DNA from: Halomonas sp. 7T
GTDB lineage: Bacteria > Pseudomonadota > Gammaproteobacteria > Pseudomonadales > Halomonadaceae
Length of the DNA stretch: 64,000 nucleotides
Direction: 5' to 3'
NCBI RefSeq assembly: GCF_025643255.1
Contig: NZ_CP087112.1
Span: forward strand, 372,001 to 436,000
Shown: positions 43,148 to 52,911 of the stretch, one piece after another
Numbering within the stretch: position 1 is the first letter of the stretch
Layout: each line of letters starts with the position of its first letter
Notes under the pieces: model-generated
Told to the model about the DNA's origin: nothing
Seen by the model: the letters and a program-made list of their open reading frames with translations, nothing else
Databases searched by the model: none
Made by a program: the position numbers and the translations under genes

Positions 43148-43533
43148 AGCACGCCTCCGGCGAGCGAGAAGCCCATTGCTGCCATAGCCATGCCGAGCGC
43201 GAGGGTAGCGGTTATGTTCAGGCCAGCACGCAGCCACTGGCCGCGTTGCCACAGCGCAAGGGTTTGTAAACTGAACGAGGAAACCGTGGTATAGCCGCCC
43301 AATAAGCCAATGACGGCCAATACCCAGAGCGCAGAAGGCGACGTATCAGATTGTCCGAGCTGGCCATAAAACCAGCCGACAATGAGCGCGCCGCTGGCAT
43401 TGACCGCCAACGTGCCCCAGGGGAAATGGCTACCGTAACGGCTGGTTATCCAATTGGAAACAGCGAAACGCCCCATTCCACCCAGTGCGCCACCTATCGC
43501 TACTAATAACACGCCGGTAAAGCCGTGCCCCAT
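43144..43533 (-). CDS. crcB: CrcB/Fluc fluoride channel subunit 1
   Basis: 129 residues, four membrane helices. Motifs are GGALGGMGRFAVSNW, FPWGTLAVNASGALIVGW and GGYTTVSSFSLQTLAL; the phenylalanine-box TTFS of the partner is TTVS here. This difference and the gene pairing suggest an antiparallel heterodimer. ATG 43533 has GAGG upstream; the longer frame is not conserved. No fluoride riboswitch could be recognised in the region before it. Confidence 0.88.
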   Translation of the reverse strand: MGHGFTGVLLVAIGGALGGMGRFAVSNWITSRYGSHFPWGTLAVNASGALIVGWFYGQLGQSDTSPSALWVLAVIGLLGGYTTVSSFSLQTLALWQRGQWLRAGLNITATLALGMAMAAMGFSLAGGVL

Positions 43534-43710
43534 ATTCGCCTCGTTAACTGGCTTGCTGAGAGGGGGCAAGTGTATCACGCTGTTTGCAGCGTTTTGGGTA
43601 GTGCGCCTGGCATTGGCGAGAACGTGGACCGGTGTCACTGGTCGATAAGTTCGTGTAAAAGGATTGAGAATAACAATAACGTTGATGCACCCGCTCTAGG
43701 AGAAGCTTGT

Positions 43711-44565
43711 ATGTCTGATTGTGTTCTTGCGGCCATTGATGGCTCGCAGTTTTCAGAAGGCGTCTGTGATTATGCGGCGTGGGCCGCGAAGGCCCTGGAT
43801 GCACCGCTGCGCTTTATTCACACTGTGGACAACCACGCTCGCATTGCGGAGCCTGACCTGACCGGAAACGTAGGTTTAGGCACCCGGGAGCACCTGCTTG
43901 AAACATTGTCAGAGATCGAGGAGCAGCACGCTAAAGTGTCCCGCAAGCAGGGACGCTTGATGTTAGATGCTGCTAAGGCACGGGTTGCTGCGTTAGGCAT
44001 TGAGGAGCCTGCATGCTTACAGCGCAACGGTACGCTGGTAGAAACACTGGTAGAGAACGAAAAAGAAGTGCGTTTGCTAGTAGTCGGCAAGCGTGGCGAA
44101 ACCGCTCATCAGGCAAGCGGCCATTTAGGTTCTAATCTGGAGCGCGTGGTGCGTGAAATGCACCGCCCAATCTTGATGGTGCCTAAAACGTTTACGCAGC
44201 CACAAAACGTGATGATGGCCTTTGATGGTAGTAAAACTGCCCGCAAAGGTGTGGAGATGCTGGCAAAAAGCCCGCTGTTTGAAGGAGCCACCTGCCATGT
44301 GGTGATTGTTGGCGCTGAAACCGCCGAAAATCGCTCGCAGCTTGCGTGGGCCACCGAAACCCTTGAAGTAGCGGGCCATACGGCTAAAGGAGCCATCCGT
44401 GCCGGCGAGGTAGAAGAGACGCTACGCGCCTATAAGAAAGAGGAGAGTATTGATTTGCTGGTGATGGGCGCCTACGGTCACTCGCGTATTCGCCACCTGC
44501 TGGTAGGCAGCACCACCACCCAAATGCTGCGTAATGCCCAGGTGCCGGTGCTGATTCTGCGCTGA
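43711..44565 (+). CDS. Tandem-domain universal stress protein (UspA family), copy 2
   Basis: 284 residues from ATG 43711 (AGGAG upstream; the longer open frame adds 62 unlikely residues). Two Usp domains. It shares a 40-residue identical stretch beginning LLVVGKRGETAHQASG with the copy at 40822-41679, and the C-terminal GAYGHSRIRHLLVGSTTTQMLRNAQVPVLIL is near identical. The DNA differs at many synonymous positions, so the duplication is old and under purifying selection. It is divergent from the crcB pair. Confidence 0.93.
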   Translation: MSDCVLAAIDGSQFSEGVCDYAAWAAKALDAPLRFIHTVDNHARIAEPDLTGNVGLGTREHLLETLSEIEEQHAKVSRKQGRLMLDAAKARVAALGIEEPACLQRNGTLVETLVENEKEVRLLVVGKRGETAHQASGHLGSNLERVVREMHRPILMVPKTFTQPQNVMMAFDGSKTARKGVEMLAKSPLFEGATCHVVIVGAETAENRSQLAWATETLEVAGHTAKGAIRAGEVEETLRAYKKEESIDLLVMGAYGHSRIRHLLVGSTTTQMLRNAQVPVLILR

Positions 44566-44749
44566 CGCCAAGAGGAGGCTTAGATGAATCACCCTGAGGT
44601 GGACATTTCCGCAATCCGGCATTGATCAGGAGAGCTTTGGCGAGTGCGTTACGTGGGGCGAATGGAGTGGTGCCAAACGCCTCACGTCAAACCCAGTGGT
44701 GCTGAAGTGTACGAATGCGCGGAGTAACGCGCACGTTTGCAAACGTTAT

Positions 44750-46438
44750 TTAAGCTTCCTGCGTGGCACTTTCACGCTGGGACTGAGTAGCCGATGGGTA
44801 AACCGAATTAATACCTGATAACAGCGCCTTTAGCGAAGCGCTTACGGTATCGCTATCCTCTGCTACAGCGCATACCCGCTGGCCGTCGATGTTGAGCTGC
44901 ACAAAGGCAATGGCGTTGGCTTCGCTGCTGCCACCCAAGGAGTGCTCGCTGTAGTCAATAATCGCCACGTGGCTTCCTGAGTGTTTTTTCCATGCATCGG
45001 TGAACGATGACATAGCGCCATTGCCCGTGCCGGAAAGCCGCAGCGTTTCGGTTCCCTGCCAAAGCGTAATGTCGATGCCCTCGTGCTGCCCTTTGGAAAG
45101 CTGATAGTCAGCCAGTGCAAGCGGGGTCTCAACAGCAAAGTGATCAAACATTACCTGGCGGATAATAGCGCTGGAAAGCTCGCTATTGCGCCGTTCGCTC
45201 TCTTGCTGCACGTAGGGTGCTAGCGCGAGCATCATCCAGCGGGGCAGGTTAATGCCGTAATCCCGCTCCAGCAGAAACGCCATGCCGCCTTTGCCCGACT
45301 GGCTGTTCACCCGAATAACGGCTTGGTAGTCGCGGCCAATATCGTGAGGGTCAATGGGCAGGTAGGCCACTTGCCACGGCTCGTCGGGCTTTTGGTGTTT
45401 GAGCGACTTGCGGATCGCGTCCTGGTGGCTGCCAGAAAAGGCGGTGTAGACCATTTCGCCAACCCAAGGGTGGCGGGGGTGTACGGTAATGCCGGTGCAC
45501 TCATGCACGACCTGGACAATTTCATCGGGGTTCGAGAGATCAAGCTCGGGGTCGATGCCTTGGCTATAGAGATTCATCGCCAGCGTGACGATATCCATAT
45601 TGCCAGTGCGTTCGCCGTTACCCAGCAGCGTGCCTTCAACCCGATCCGCACCGGCTAACAACGCAAGCTCCGCAGAAGCCACCGCACCGCCCCGGTCGTT
45701 GTGGGTGTGTACGGAAACAATCACGCTGTCGCGGCGGCTAATATGCTGGCAGAAGTACTCAATCTGATCCGCATGATGGTGCGGCCCTGCTACTTCTACC
45801 GTGGTGGGCAGATTCAGAATGCACTTGTTGTCAGGCGTTGGCTGCCAGACATCCATCACGGCTTCGCAGATAGCGAGCGAGAAGTCGATTTCAGTGCTGG
45901 AAAAGCTCTCCGGCGAGTATTGGAAGCGCCAGTTAACATCTGGATACTGCTCGGCATAGGTTTTTACCCAGGTAGCGCCCTGCACGGCGATATCGGTAAT
46001 GCCGGCGCGGTCCATCTCGAACACCCGCTCGCGCTGGATGGTAGAGGTGGAGTTGTATAGGTGAATGATGGCGCGCTTGACGCCCACCAGCGACGCAAAG
46101 GTTTTCTCGATCAGGTGTTCACGGCACTGCACCAGCACGGCAATGGTAACGTCGTCTGGAATTTGATCCTCTTCGATCAGCCAGCGTACAAAGTCATAGT
46201 CGGGCTGACTCGCCGAGGGAAAGCCAACCATCACCTCTTTAATGCCTACCTTGATGATCTGGTGCCAAAAACGCTGCTTTTGCTCAACGGTCATCGGCTC
46301 AAGTAGCGCCTGGTTGCCGTCGCGAAGGTCTTCGCTAACCCAAATCGGCGCCTGGGTAAGGTCGCGGTCGGGCCATTGGCGATTAAACGCGGGAACACGA
46401 GGGGCGGGGCGATACTTGCGATGATCAAAAGCGGGCAT
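44750..46438 (-). CDS. leuA: 2-isopropylmalate synthase (LeuA)
   Basis: 562 residues from ATG 46438 (AGGAAG upstream); the longer frame adds 27 unconserved residues. It condenses acetyl-CoA with 2-ketoisovalerate in leucine synthesis. The catalytic barrel begins PIWVSEDLRDGNQALLEPM, metal ligands include HTHNDRGGA, and GNGERTGNMDIVTLAMNLY is the second signature. A LeuA dimer/regulatory domain (about 430-550) that senses leucine completes it. The length and AFDHRKYRPAPRV start fit the fungal/actinobacterial-like type also found in gammaproteobacteria. It is divergent from an Lrp-family gene. Confidence 0.95.
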   Translation of the reverse strand: MPAFDHRKYRPAPRVPAFNRQWPDRDLTQAPIWVSEDLRDGNQALLEPMTVEQKQRFWHQIIKVGIKEVMVGFPSASQPDYDFVRWLIEEDQIPDDVTIAVLVQCREHLIEKTFASLVGVKRAIIHLYNSTSTIQRERVFEMDRAGITDIAVQGATWVKTYAEQYPDVNWRFQYSPESFSSTEIDFSLAICEAVMDVWQPTPDNKCILNLPTTVEVAGPHHHADQIEYFCQHISRRDSVIVSVHTHNDRGGAVASAELALLAGADRVEGTLLGNGERTGNMDIVTLAMNLYSQGIDPELDLSNPDEIVQVVHECTGITVHPRHPWVGEMVYTAFSGSHQDAIRKSLKHQKPDEPWQVAYLPIDPHDIGRDYQAVIRVNSQSGKGGMAFLLERDYGINLPRWMMLALAPYVQQESERRNSELSSAIIRQVMFDHFAVETPLALADYQLSKGQHEGIDITLWQGTETLRLSGTGNGAMSSFTDAWKKHSGSHVAIIDYSEHSLGGSSEANAIAFVQLNIDGQRVCAVAEDSDTVSASLKALLSGINSVYPSATQSQRESATQEA

Positions 46439-46655
46439 GGTGAACTTCCTGTTAGTCAGCGTTGTTAAGAGCGGCCGCTTGTGGCATTGGCCGCATGTTG
46501 TGGTGCCTAGATAAAGCACCGCTTGGCGCTGCTTTTGGCAGTAAAACCAGTTTATGCGAATCTCGGCGAAAGGTTATTGCTAATATAGGGTTTTTTGGTC
46601 AGTATTGAGCAATTAATGTCGTTAATAGTGTTTATGTTGGCAGGAGTTGCTTTTT

Positions 46656-47144
46656 ATGCCGGTGATGCCGCTGGAACTTGATCGTTTTGATCGCCGCATT
46701 CTGAATGTGCTTCAGCAAGAGGGCCGCATCAGTAATCAGGAGCTTGCAGAGCGCATTGGCCTCTCACCATCGCCCTGCTTGCGCCGCGTGCGTGCGTTGG
46801 AAGAGCATGGGTTAATTACCCAGTATCGTGCCGATGTGGATGCGCGTCAGTTGGGGTATCAGCTCATGGTGCTGCTGCACATCTCCATGGATAAACATAC
46901 CCCCGAGCGCTTTGATAACTTCGAGCGCCATATTCGCCAAATCCCCAATGTGATCGAATGCTTGATCATTACCGGCCAGGCCGCTGATTTTCAGCTCAAG
47001 ATACTAGTGCGGGATATGGATGATTATCAGCACCTCTTGCTTCACGTGATTAACCGTATTGAAGGGGTGACCGGCGCCCACACAAGCTTTGTGTTGCGGC
47101 GCGTATTTGAACATCGCCCGGTGCCCACGGAACACTCGCGATAA
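46656..47144 (+). CDS. Lrp/AsnC-family transcriptional regulator
   Basis: 162 residues from ATG 46656 (CAGGAG nine bases upstream; TTG 46647 also in frame). The winged HTH (about 6-65) reads LDRFDRRILNVLQQEGRISNQELAERIGLSPSPCLRRVRALEEHGLI; the ligand-binding RAM domain spans about 70-150. These proteins bind amino acids and control amino-acid metabolism. It shares a 217-base divergent region with leuA and may regulate it. Confidence 0.93.
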   Translation: MPVMPLELDRFDRRILNVLQQEGRISNQELAERIGLSPSPCLRRVRALEEHGLITQYRADVDARQLGYQLMVLLHISMDKHTPERFDNFERHIRQIPNVIECLIITGQAADFQLKILVRDMDDYQHLLLHVINRIEGVTGAHTSFVLRRVFEHRPVPTEHSR

Positions 47145-47213
47145 TGAAGGCGTAGGCAATCGCGTAATAGCGGTTTACACTGCCTTTTTTTGGAATGCTT
47201 AGGAGATTATCCC

Positions 47214-47573
47214 ATGACAATTCAGCGCCATGATACAAAAGCACGTATGAGCCGCGCCGTGATCCATCAGGGAGTGGCCTATTTATGTGGCCAAGTCACA
47301 GGCCCTGAAGCGCGTAATGAAGGCATTACAGCGCAAACCGAAAGCATGTTGGCCCGGGTAGATGCGCTGCTTAAAGAGATTGGTTCCAGCCGAGAGCAAC
47401 TGTTAAGCGCGACGATTTATCTTAAAGATGGCAGCGATTTTGCTGCGATGAACGACGTGTGGGATGCCTGGGTGCCGGAAGGCTATGCACCGGCACGCAC
47501 CTGCGTATGCGCGCCGCTACCCGCTGATGAGCTAAAAGTAGAAATTACGGTTACTGCAGCTGTTAGCCACTAA
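47214..47573 (+). CDS. RidA/YjgF-family protein
   Basis: 119 residues from ATG 47214 (AGGAG upstream). Family deaminases hydrolyse reactive enamine/imine intermediates, such as 2-aminoacrylate, formed by PLP enzymes. YLCGQVTG, the Arg in the [20 protein letters not shown] segment, and the C-terminal Glu of VEITVTA are conserved; the APART pattern keeps the substrate-binding Arg. It sits 69 bases after the Lrp-family gene on the same strand. Confidence 0.9.
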   Translation: MTIQRHDTKARMSRAVIHQGVAYLCGQVTGPEARNEGITAQTESMLARVDALLKEIGSSREQLLSATIYLKDGSDFAAMNDVWDAWVPEGYAPARTCVCAPLPADELKVEITVTAAVSH

Positions 47574-47599
47574 CACAGCTTTTTATGGTGGCCTGCCGA

Positions 47600-48463
47600 T
47601 TATTTGCTGGCTTTCTCAATAGGAAAGCGAGTGTCGCGTAGGCTGTCTTTAATCTTCTTTAAGTGGGGTAGAAAGTCTTCTCCACGCCTCAGAGTAACGC
47701 CGGTTGCCAGCGCATCAATGAGGGTCAGCTGAATCATCCGTGAGGTCATCGGCATGTAGTGATCGGTGTCCTCTGGTGTGGCCACTTCCAGAGTGGCGGT
47801 GCACTCTTGTGAAAGCGGTGAATTAGGAGCGGTAATGCCCAGCACTACGGCGCCTGCTTCGCGAGCTACCCTAGCAATATCGACCAGCTCCCGCGTACGG
47901 CCGGTGTAGGAAATAACCACCACTACATCGCCGGTATGGCAGGCGGCGGCTACCATACGCTGCATTAATACATCCACATAGGCCATGACCGGCAGGTTGA
48001 AGCGGAAAAATTTGTGCTGGGCGTCTTGCGCGACGGCACCAGAGGCGCCAAGGCCAAAAAAATGTATCTGCTTCGCCTGGGTGAGGTAGTCAACCATGCG
48101 CTCAATGGCCGCCATATCCACTTCCCGCTGAGCTTCATCTAAAGCGGCGATAGTGGCGCCAAAAATCTTATGCGTGTATTGGGTTGCGGAGTCACCAGGC
48201 TCCACTGCCCGGGTAACATAGGGCGTTCCGCCTGCTAGGCTTTGGGCAAGCTTGATTTTAAAATCTGGGAAACCTTTCGCACCAAAGTTGCGACAAAACC
48301 GGTTGACCGTAGGCTCGCTGACGCTGGCCGCTTGGGCGAGGCTGGCTATGCTCAGGCTGGTCGCGGCCGCGGGGTCTTCAAGAATCACGTTGGCGACTTT
48401 GCGTTCCGAGCGGTTCAACTCTTCCAGACGCTGGCGTATTCGGTCAATCAGGTCATGTGCCAT
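47600..48463 (-). CDS. RpiR-family regulator, HexR-like
   Basis: 287 residues from ATG 48463. An HTH_6 domain (about 1-77, [49 protein letters not shown]) and a SIS sugar-phosphate-binding domain (about 125-260, [23 protein letters not shown]...[21 protein letters not shown]) are present. Close relatives (HexR) bind KDPG and control Entner-Doudoroff/central carbon genes. The start overlaps by 11 bases the end of the c-di-GMP response regulator, implying co-translation; a longer ORF (from 48583) exists but begins inside that gene. No zwf or edd is in view. Confidence 0.87.
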   Translation of the reverse strand: MAHDLIDRIRQRLEELNRSERKVANVILEDPAAATSLSIASLAQAASVSEPTVNRFCRNFGAKGFPDFKIKLAQSLAGGTPYVTRAVEPGDSATQYTHKIFGATIAALDEAQREVDMAAIERMVDYLTQAKQIHFFGLGASGAVAQDAQHKFFRFNLPVMAYVDVLMQRMVAAACHTGDVVVVISYTGRTRELVDIARVAREAGAVVLGITAPNSPLSQECTATLEVATPEDTDHYMPMTSRMIQLTLIDALATGVTLRRGEDFLPHLKKIKDSLRDTRFPIEKASK

Positions 48464-50222
48464 TGATGGACTCCATGTCGGTGGCCGGGTGCCGGCGAGG
48501 TGACCACGCCTTGCACCAGGTAACAAATTCGTTAGCGGCGAGTGGGCGGGCATAGTAATACCCTTGTGCTGCTTCGCAGCCAATTGAGCGCAGGTAGTCT
48601 GCCTGCACGGCGGTTTCTATGCCTTCTGCAACGACATCGCAGCCGACAGCATGGGCTAGCTGGGTGATAGTGAGCGCTAACTGGCGGTCGACAGCGTCCC
48701 CTTCCAGGTCCATGACGAAGGCGCGATCAATTTTTAACGTTTTAAACGGCAGCGTTTTTACATAGGCCAGCGATGAGTGGCCTGTGCCGAAATCGTCAAT
48801 GGCGACGTCGATATTGGCCTCTGCCAGCTGCATAAGCTGCGCACGGGCATTGTGCATGTCGCTCATTATGCCCGACTCCGTCACTTCTAGGGCGAAAAAA
48901 CGCTGCGGAATGGCTTGCTCGGCGAGCCGAGCGAGCAGCTGTTCAGCAAAATCTTTTCGCGCAAGTTGGCGGGCAGCGACGTTGACGGCGATGTGAAAAT
49001 CGTCGTTAAGAAGGCCTTGCTCACGCCATGCCACGATATGTCTCATGGCTTCATTGAGCACCCATTCGCCAATGGCGAGGATATCACCGCTGGCTTCGGC
49101 CAGCGGGATAAAGTCGGCAGGCGATACCTGACCCAGCTCAGGATGGTGCCAGCGGAGCAGCGCTTCGGCGCCTATGATGCGCTGTGTGGTTAACGAGAGT
49201 TTAGGCTGAAACGCGAGGGACATCTCGCCGCGCTCGGTGGCACCGCGTATTGCTTGCTGCAAGTGCAGCCGGTGTCTCTGCTTGGTTTCTAACGTTTCGT
49301 TATAGCATTGAATCTGCAGGGTGCCGCTTTGCGGAAGCGCAAGGGCGGCCATGTGTACAAGGCGTGCCATTTCAAAGTGTGATTCGGCACGGCTGATGCC
49401 AATACGGGCGCTAAGGGGCAGCAGTAAATCTCCCAGCGCTTGATCCTGATCGAAACAGCCCAGTAGCGTTGCCGCTAGTTTACGCAGCTCATCGAGCTCG
49501 GCACTATCGGCAATCACTAAAAGCTCGCTGCCCCCCCATAGTCCTAGGGCGCAGTGCGCCGTTAACCGAGTCGACAGCTGACGAGCAATATGCCCCATGA
49601 GCTGGTCGGCAACGTCGTAGCCGTGTAGCCGTATCACGTCGTCTAAGTGATCCAGGGCAATAAACAGTAGCCCGGTGCCGTTGCCCGCCATTGCCGCTTT
49701 GCGCAGCATTTCGCTTAAAGCTCGCCGATTGGGAAGCTGAGTTATCGGGTCCGTGCGGGACTGGCGCTCAAGTTCCTGGGTGCGTTTAGCCACCATGCGC
49801 TCTAAGTTTTCGGCCTGCTGATCACGCACTTGGTAACGGTGTTCGACGCTCAAGGCATTACGAATACGCTGTAAAACTTCATCGTGCTTAAACGGCTTGG
49901 TCACAAAATCGCGTATGCCAAGATTAAGAGCCCGTTGGCGCGTCTCGTCATCGATCTGTGCCGTCAGCACGATAACCGGTGGGGCATTGTGAGCAAAATG
50001 GTTCTGTAGCTGGTGGATGACCGCATAGCCGTCTAAATACGGCATGCGAATATCCAGCAGGATTAAGTCGGGCAGCTGTTGCTGACAGTAGGCAAGTACC
50101 TGGCGAGGATCGCTGATGCCGTGTGTGTTGGCGAAACCGTGATCATCTAGCAGGTCGAGGAGAAGCTCGACGTTGATACTGTTGTCATCGACCACCAGTA
50201 GATGTTTTTGCAGGAAGTTCAT
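48453..50222 (-). CDS. Response regulator REC-GGDEF(degenerate)-EAL
   Basis: 589 residues. The receiver domain (1-125) has phospho-acceptor Asp57 in [10 protein letters not shown], with acidic pair Asp12-Asp13 and Lys109. The GGDEF region (about 158-300) reads GGSEL at 230-234, so no cyclase activity is expected. The EAL domain (about 320-570) keeps E353-A-L in [41 protein letters not shown] and VVAEGIET, so it should degrade c-di-GMP when phosphorylated. It overlaps the upstream hybrid kinase by four bases and the HexR-like gene by 11, giving a three-gene signalling operon. Confidence 0.93.
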   Translation of the reverse strand: MNFLQKHLLVVDDNSINVELLLDLLDDHGFANTHGISDPRQVLAYCQQQLPDLILLDIRMPYLDGYAVIHQLQNHFAHNAPPVIVLTAQIDDETRQRALNLGIRDFVTKPFKHDEVLQRIRNALSVEHRYQVRDQQAENLERMVAKRTQELERQSRTDPITQLPNRRALSEMLRKAAMAGNGTGLLFIALDHLDDVIRLHGYDVADQLMGHIARQLSTRLTAHCALGLWGGSELLVIADSAELDELRKLAATLLGCFDQDQALGDLLLPLSARIGISRAESHFEMARLVHMAALALPQSGTLQIQCYNETLETKQRHRLHLQQAIRGATERGEMSLAFQPKLSLTTQRIIGAEALLRWHHPELGQVSPADFIPLAEASGDILAIGEWVLNEAMRHIVAWREQGLLNDDFHIAVNVAARQLARKDFAEQLLARLAEQAIPQRFFALEVTESGIMSDMHNARAQLMQLAEANIDVAIDDFGTGHSSLAYVKTLPFKTLKIDRAFVMDLEGDAVDRQLALTITQLAHAVGCDVVAEGIETAVQADYLRSIGCEAAQGYYYARPLAANEFVTWCKAWSPRRHPATDMESINGT

Positions 50223-52831
50223 GGCTCCTCCTTGAGCGTCACCGCAAGAAACCGTTTAAGCGTTGCGGTTAATTTTTCAATCTCAATGGGCTTCGTGAGG
50301 TAGTCGGCGAAACCGGCGGCTAAGCCATATTTTAGATCGCGGGCCATGGCGTTGGCGGATAGCGCCACCACGTTGATGTGCTGCAGCTGAGGATCTTGTT
50401 GCATGGCGCTGAGCGCCTGGTAGCCATTCATGCCTGGTAAATGAATATCCATGAGCACTAAATCCGGCGGGGAATGGCGCATAATTTCCAGCCCCAGCTC
50501 TGCGCTGGTAACGGTTTGCAGCTGGATTTGTTTAAAGTCCTCGATGATATCTTCCATCAGCCGCTGGTTGGTGGGGTTGTCCTCGATATAGAGCAGCGTG
50601 TAAGTGGATGCACTGCTGTCGATTGTTCCATTATCGTTGGTCGCCGTAACGTGAGCAGGCTGCGCTGCCTGATCGGTAATGGGCAACGTGAACCAAAAGC
50701 AAGACCCCTTTCCTGGCTGGCTCTTAAAGCCAATTTGTCCGTCCATGCGCTCCACAAGCTGTTTTGTGATGGCCAGCCCAATGCCGGTGCCTTGAATGGT
50801 GCTGTACTCGGCATCGAGCCGGTTGAACGGCTCAAAAAGTTCGTGCTGGCGCGCTACTGCAATACCGCAGCCGGTATCAGTAATGCTAATACGCAGCACA
50901 TTGCCATCCTGTTCAGCCTCAATCGTAATTGCGCCATCAGCACAGTTGTATTTGATGGCGTTAGAGAGCAGATTAAGCAGAATTTGCTTGGTGCGAGTGT
51001 AGTCGGCAATTACCTGCCAGGAGCAGGAAAAGGGGGCTCGGGTTAAGGTAATGCCAGCGGCATCAATGTTCGCTTCTAACGTGCTGCAGGCATCATCCAG
51101 CACGTTAGCAATAAGGAGTGGTTCGAGGGAGAGCGGCGTCAGGCCTGCTTCTATTTTGGCTAGGTCGAGCACATCATTAATTAAGCTTAATAGGTGTTGG
51201 CCGCTTTTCTCAATTTGGCTGACCTGGCGCTGTTGTTTATCGCTCAGCGGCTCGCGGCGCCCTTTAGCTAATAGCTGTGCAAAACCAATAATGGCGTTGA
51301 GCGGGGTACGCAGCTCATGGCTCATTGAGGAGAGAAACTCACTCTTGGCTTTATTGGCTTGCTCTGCCTGATCCCGGGCGGTCGCTAAATCCCGGGTGAC
51401 CTGTTCGCGCTCGGCCATTTGCCGATACAGATTAATCAGCAGGGCGCAGGTGTCCGTAAACGGCTGGAGCCACTCCAACAGCGCCTGATTTAGGGGCTGC
51501 TTGCTGTTGGCAATGGCAAACATGCCAATTAAGCGCTCGCCGCTGAAAATCGGTGCGCCCAGGTAGTTGGTCAAGCGAGGGTGGCCGGGGGGAAACCCGC
51601 CGCGCTTTACATGGCCATACACGTCGTCCGTTATGATGACTTCTCCGTGTGCAAACACACGGCCCAGCAGCGAGCTGGGGTTGGTCAACATCATATCTCC
51701 GCTGCGTAACTGCCCCATTAAATGGCGCGACTCCGGGTTCCAGGAAAGGTCGGTAATCGCATGAATTTTAAGCGCGTTGGTGGTGTCGGTGGGCAGCACT
51801 TCGCCAATCAACGCGTAGTCGCTGTCGGTAAGTTCGCGCAGCGCTTCCATTAAGAATGTCCACAGCCGTTCGCCAGACATTAATGCTTGGTAATCCGTAA
51901 TACCCTGGTGGAGCACTTTTAATAGGCTTTGCTCTTTTTGTATGCGCTGCGTGGCGTCATGGACGCTGCTTAAATCGGTCAAGATACCTAGAAATTCAGC
52001 AACGTCGCCGTGCTCGTTATGGATAGCATTGACGGCTAAATGCACCGGAATGGCATGGCCCTGTTTATGCTGCGCCTCCACTTCGCGTCCTCGGCCAATC
52101 ACCTTGGGTGCGCCACCGGCTAAGAAATTGCTAATAAAGCCGTCGTGCCGTGCGCTAATAGCGGCAGGGGTTAGCATGGCAACATTGTGGCCAATGACTT
52201 CGTGGTGGTCATATCCCAGCATGGTGAGCGCAAAGGGGTTAATGCTTAATATCTTGCCGACTCGGTCGATACGAATAATGCCGGTGGCGCTCTCATTAAA
52301 CAGCGCTTCATAGCGTCGGGTGGTTTGCGCCAGGGAGCGGCGCATTTGATGGTGGCGCAGCAGCTCTTCAACTTGGCCCGCGAGGCTTTTTAACAGGTGG
52401 CGGTCTCGCTGACTAAAAGCGCGTGGCTTTCTATCAATTAAGCACAGCGTGCCAATGGGTAAACCCTCACTAGGGCACAAAGGGTGCCCCGCATAAAAGC
52501 GTATTTGAGTGGCGTCTTCTACCAGTGGGTTATCGGCAAAGCGCGCATCATTCAGTGCGTTTTCAATCACTAACGGTGCGTTTTGAGCGACAGCATGGGC
52601 GCAAAATGAAATCTCACGGCGAGTTTCACAAGCGTCTAGCCCGCTATGGGATTTAAACCACTGGCGCTCTTTATCTACCAGGGAAACCAGTGCAATAGGC
52701 ACGTCAAAAAGATCGCGGGCAAGCTGCGTAATGCGCTCAAACGCTTCATCTATGGGAGTATCAAGCACATGGAGCGCATGCAAAGCCGTCAGGCGCTGCG
52801 TTTCGTTATCAGGTAGATCGGCGGCTTGCAT
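50219..52831 (-). CDS. Hybrid sensor histidine kinase GAF-PAS-GAF-HisKA-HATPase-REC
   Basis: 870 residues, soluble. The first GAF (about 10-165) is closely like that of the GAF-GGEEF gene at 13304. A PAS (about 172-290) and a second GAF (about 315-480) follow. The HisKA helix begins [23 protein letters not shown], with the phospho-accepting His in SHELRTP. The ATPase domain has [16 protein letters not shown] and [10 protein letters not shown]-terminal receiver (about 745-865) has [13 protein letters not shown]. It is a phosphorelay kinase, presumably for the overlapping REC-EAL regulator (ATGA overlap). Confidence 0.94.
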   Translation of the reverse strand: MQAADLPDNETQRLTALHALHVLDTPIDEAFERITQLARDLFDVPIALVSLVDKERQWFKSHSGLDACETRREISFCAHAVAQNAPLVIENALNDARFADNPLVEDATQIRFYAGHPLCPSEGLPIGTLCLIDRKPRAFSQRDRHLLKSLAGQVEELLRHHQMRRSLAQTTRRYEALFNESATGIIRIDRVGKILSINPFALTMLGYDHHEVIGHNVAMLTPAAISARHDGFISNFLAGGAPKVIGRGREVEAQHKQGHAIPVHLAVNAIHNEHGDVAEFLGILTDLSSVHDATQRIQKEQSLLKVLHQGITDYQALMSGERLWTFLMEALRELTDSDYALIGEVLPTDTTNALKIHAITDLSWNPESRHLMGQLRSGDMMLTNPSSLLGRVFAHGEVIITDDVYGHVKRGGFPPGHPRLTNYLGAPIFSGERLIGMFAIANSKQPLNQALLEWLQPFTDTCALLINLYRQMAEREQVTRDLATARDQAEQANKAKSEFLSSMSHELRTPLNAIIGFAQLLAKGRREPLSDKQQRQVSQIEKSGQHLLSLINDVLDLAKIEAGLTPLSLEPLLIANVLDDACSTLEANIDAAGITLTRAPFSCSWQVIADYTRTKQILLNLLSNAIKYNCADGAITIEAEQDGNVLRISITDTGCGIAVARQHELFEPFNRLDAEYSTIQGTGIGLAITKQLVERMDGQIGFKSQPGKGSCFWFTLPITDQAAQPAHVTATNDNGTIDSSASTYTLLYIEDNPTNQRLMEDIIEDFKQIQLQTVTSAELGLEIMRHSPPDLVLMDIHLPGMNGYQALSAMQQDPQLQHINVVALSANAMARDLKYGLAAGFADYLTKPIEIEKLTATLKRFLAVTLKEEP

Positions 52832-52911
52832 AGTGATTCCAAAAATATAATGAAGATACGGTTCCGCCTTAGCATTATCGGGGATTTATCCGTTAGCTTT
52901 AACAATTATCG

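Noticed and set aside
43534-43710. Fluoride riboswitch expected before crcB
   Set aside because: The conserved riboswitch core could not be found on the minus strand in the region before the first crcB.
44583-44624. 13-codon ORF with an excellent AGAGGAGG ribosome-binding site after uspA copy 2
   Set aside because: Too short to support without conservation data; it may be a decayed gene start. Comparison with relatives would settle it.
46439-46655. Leucine attenuator before leuA
   Set aside because: No leader peptide with Leu codons and no terminator with a T-tract in the leuA direction; the imperfect hairpin at about 46510-46535 has a central mismatch.
49530-49545. Run of seven C inside the REC-EAL gene as a possible phase-variable tract
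   Set aside because: It encodes the two Gly of the degenerate GGSEL motif in an intact frame and there is no sign of frameshift.
50474-51046. 190-codon plus-strand ORF opposite the hybrid kinase
   Set aside because: Antisense to conserved HATPase motifs; composition and lack of any motif indicate a shadow.
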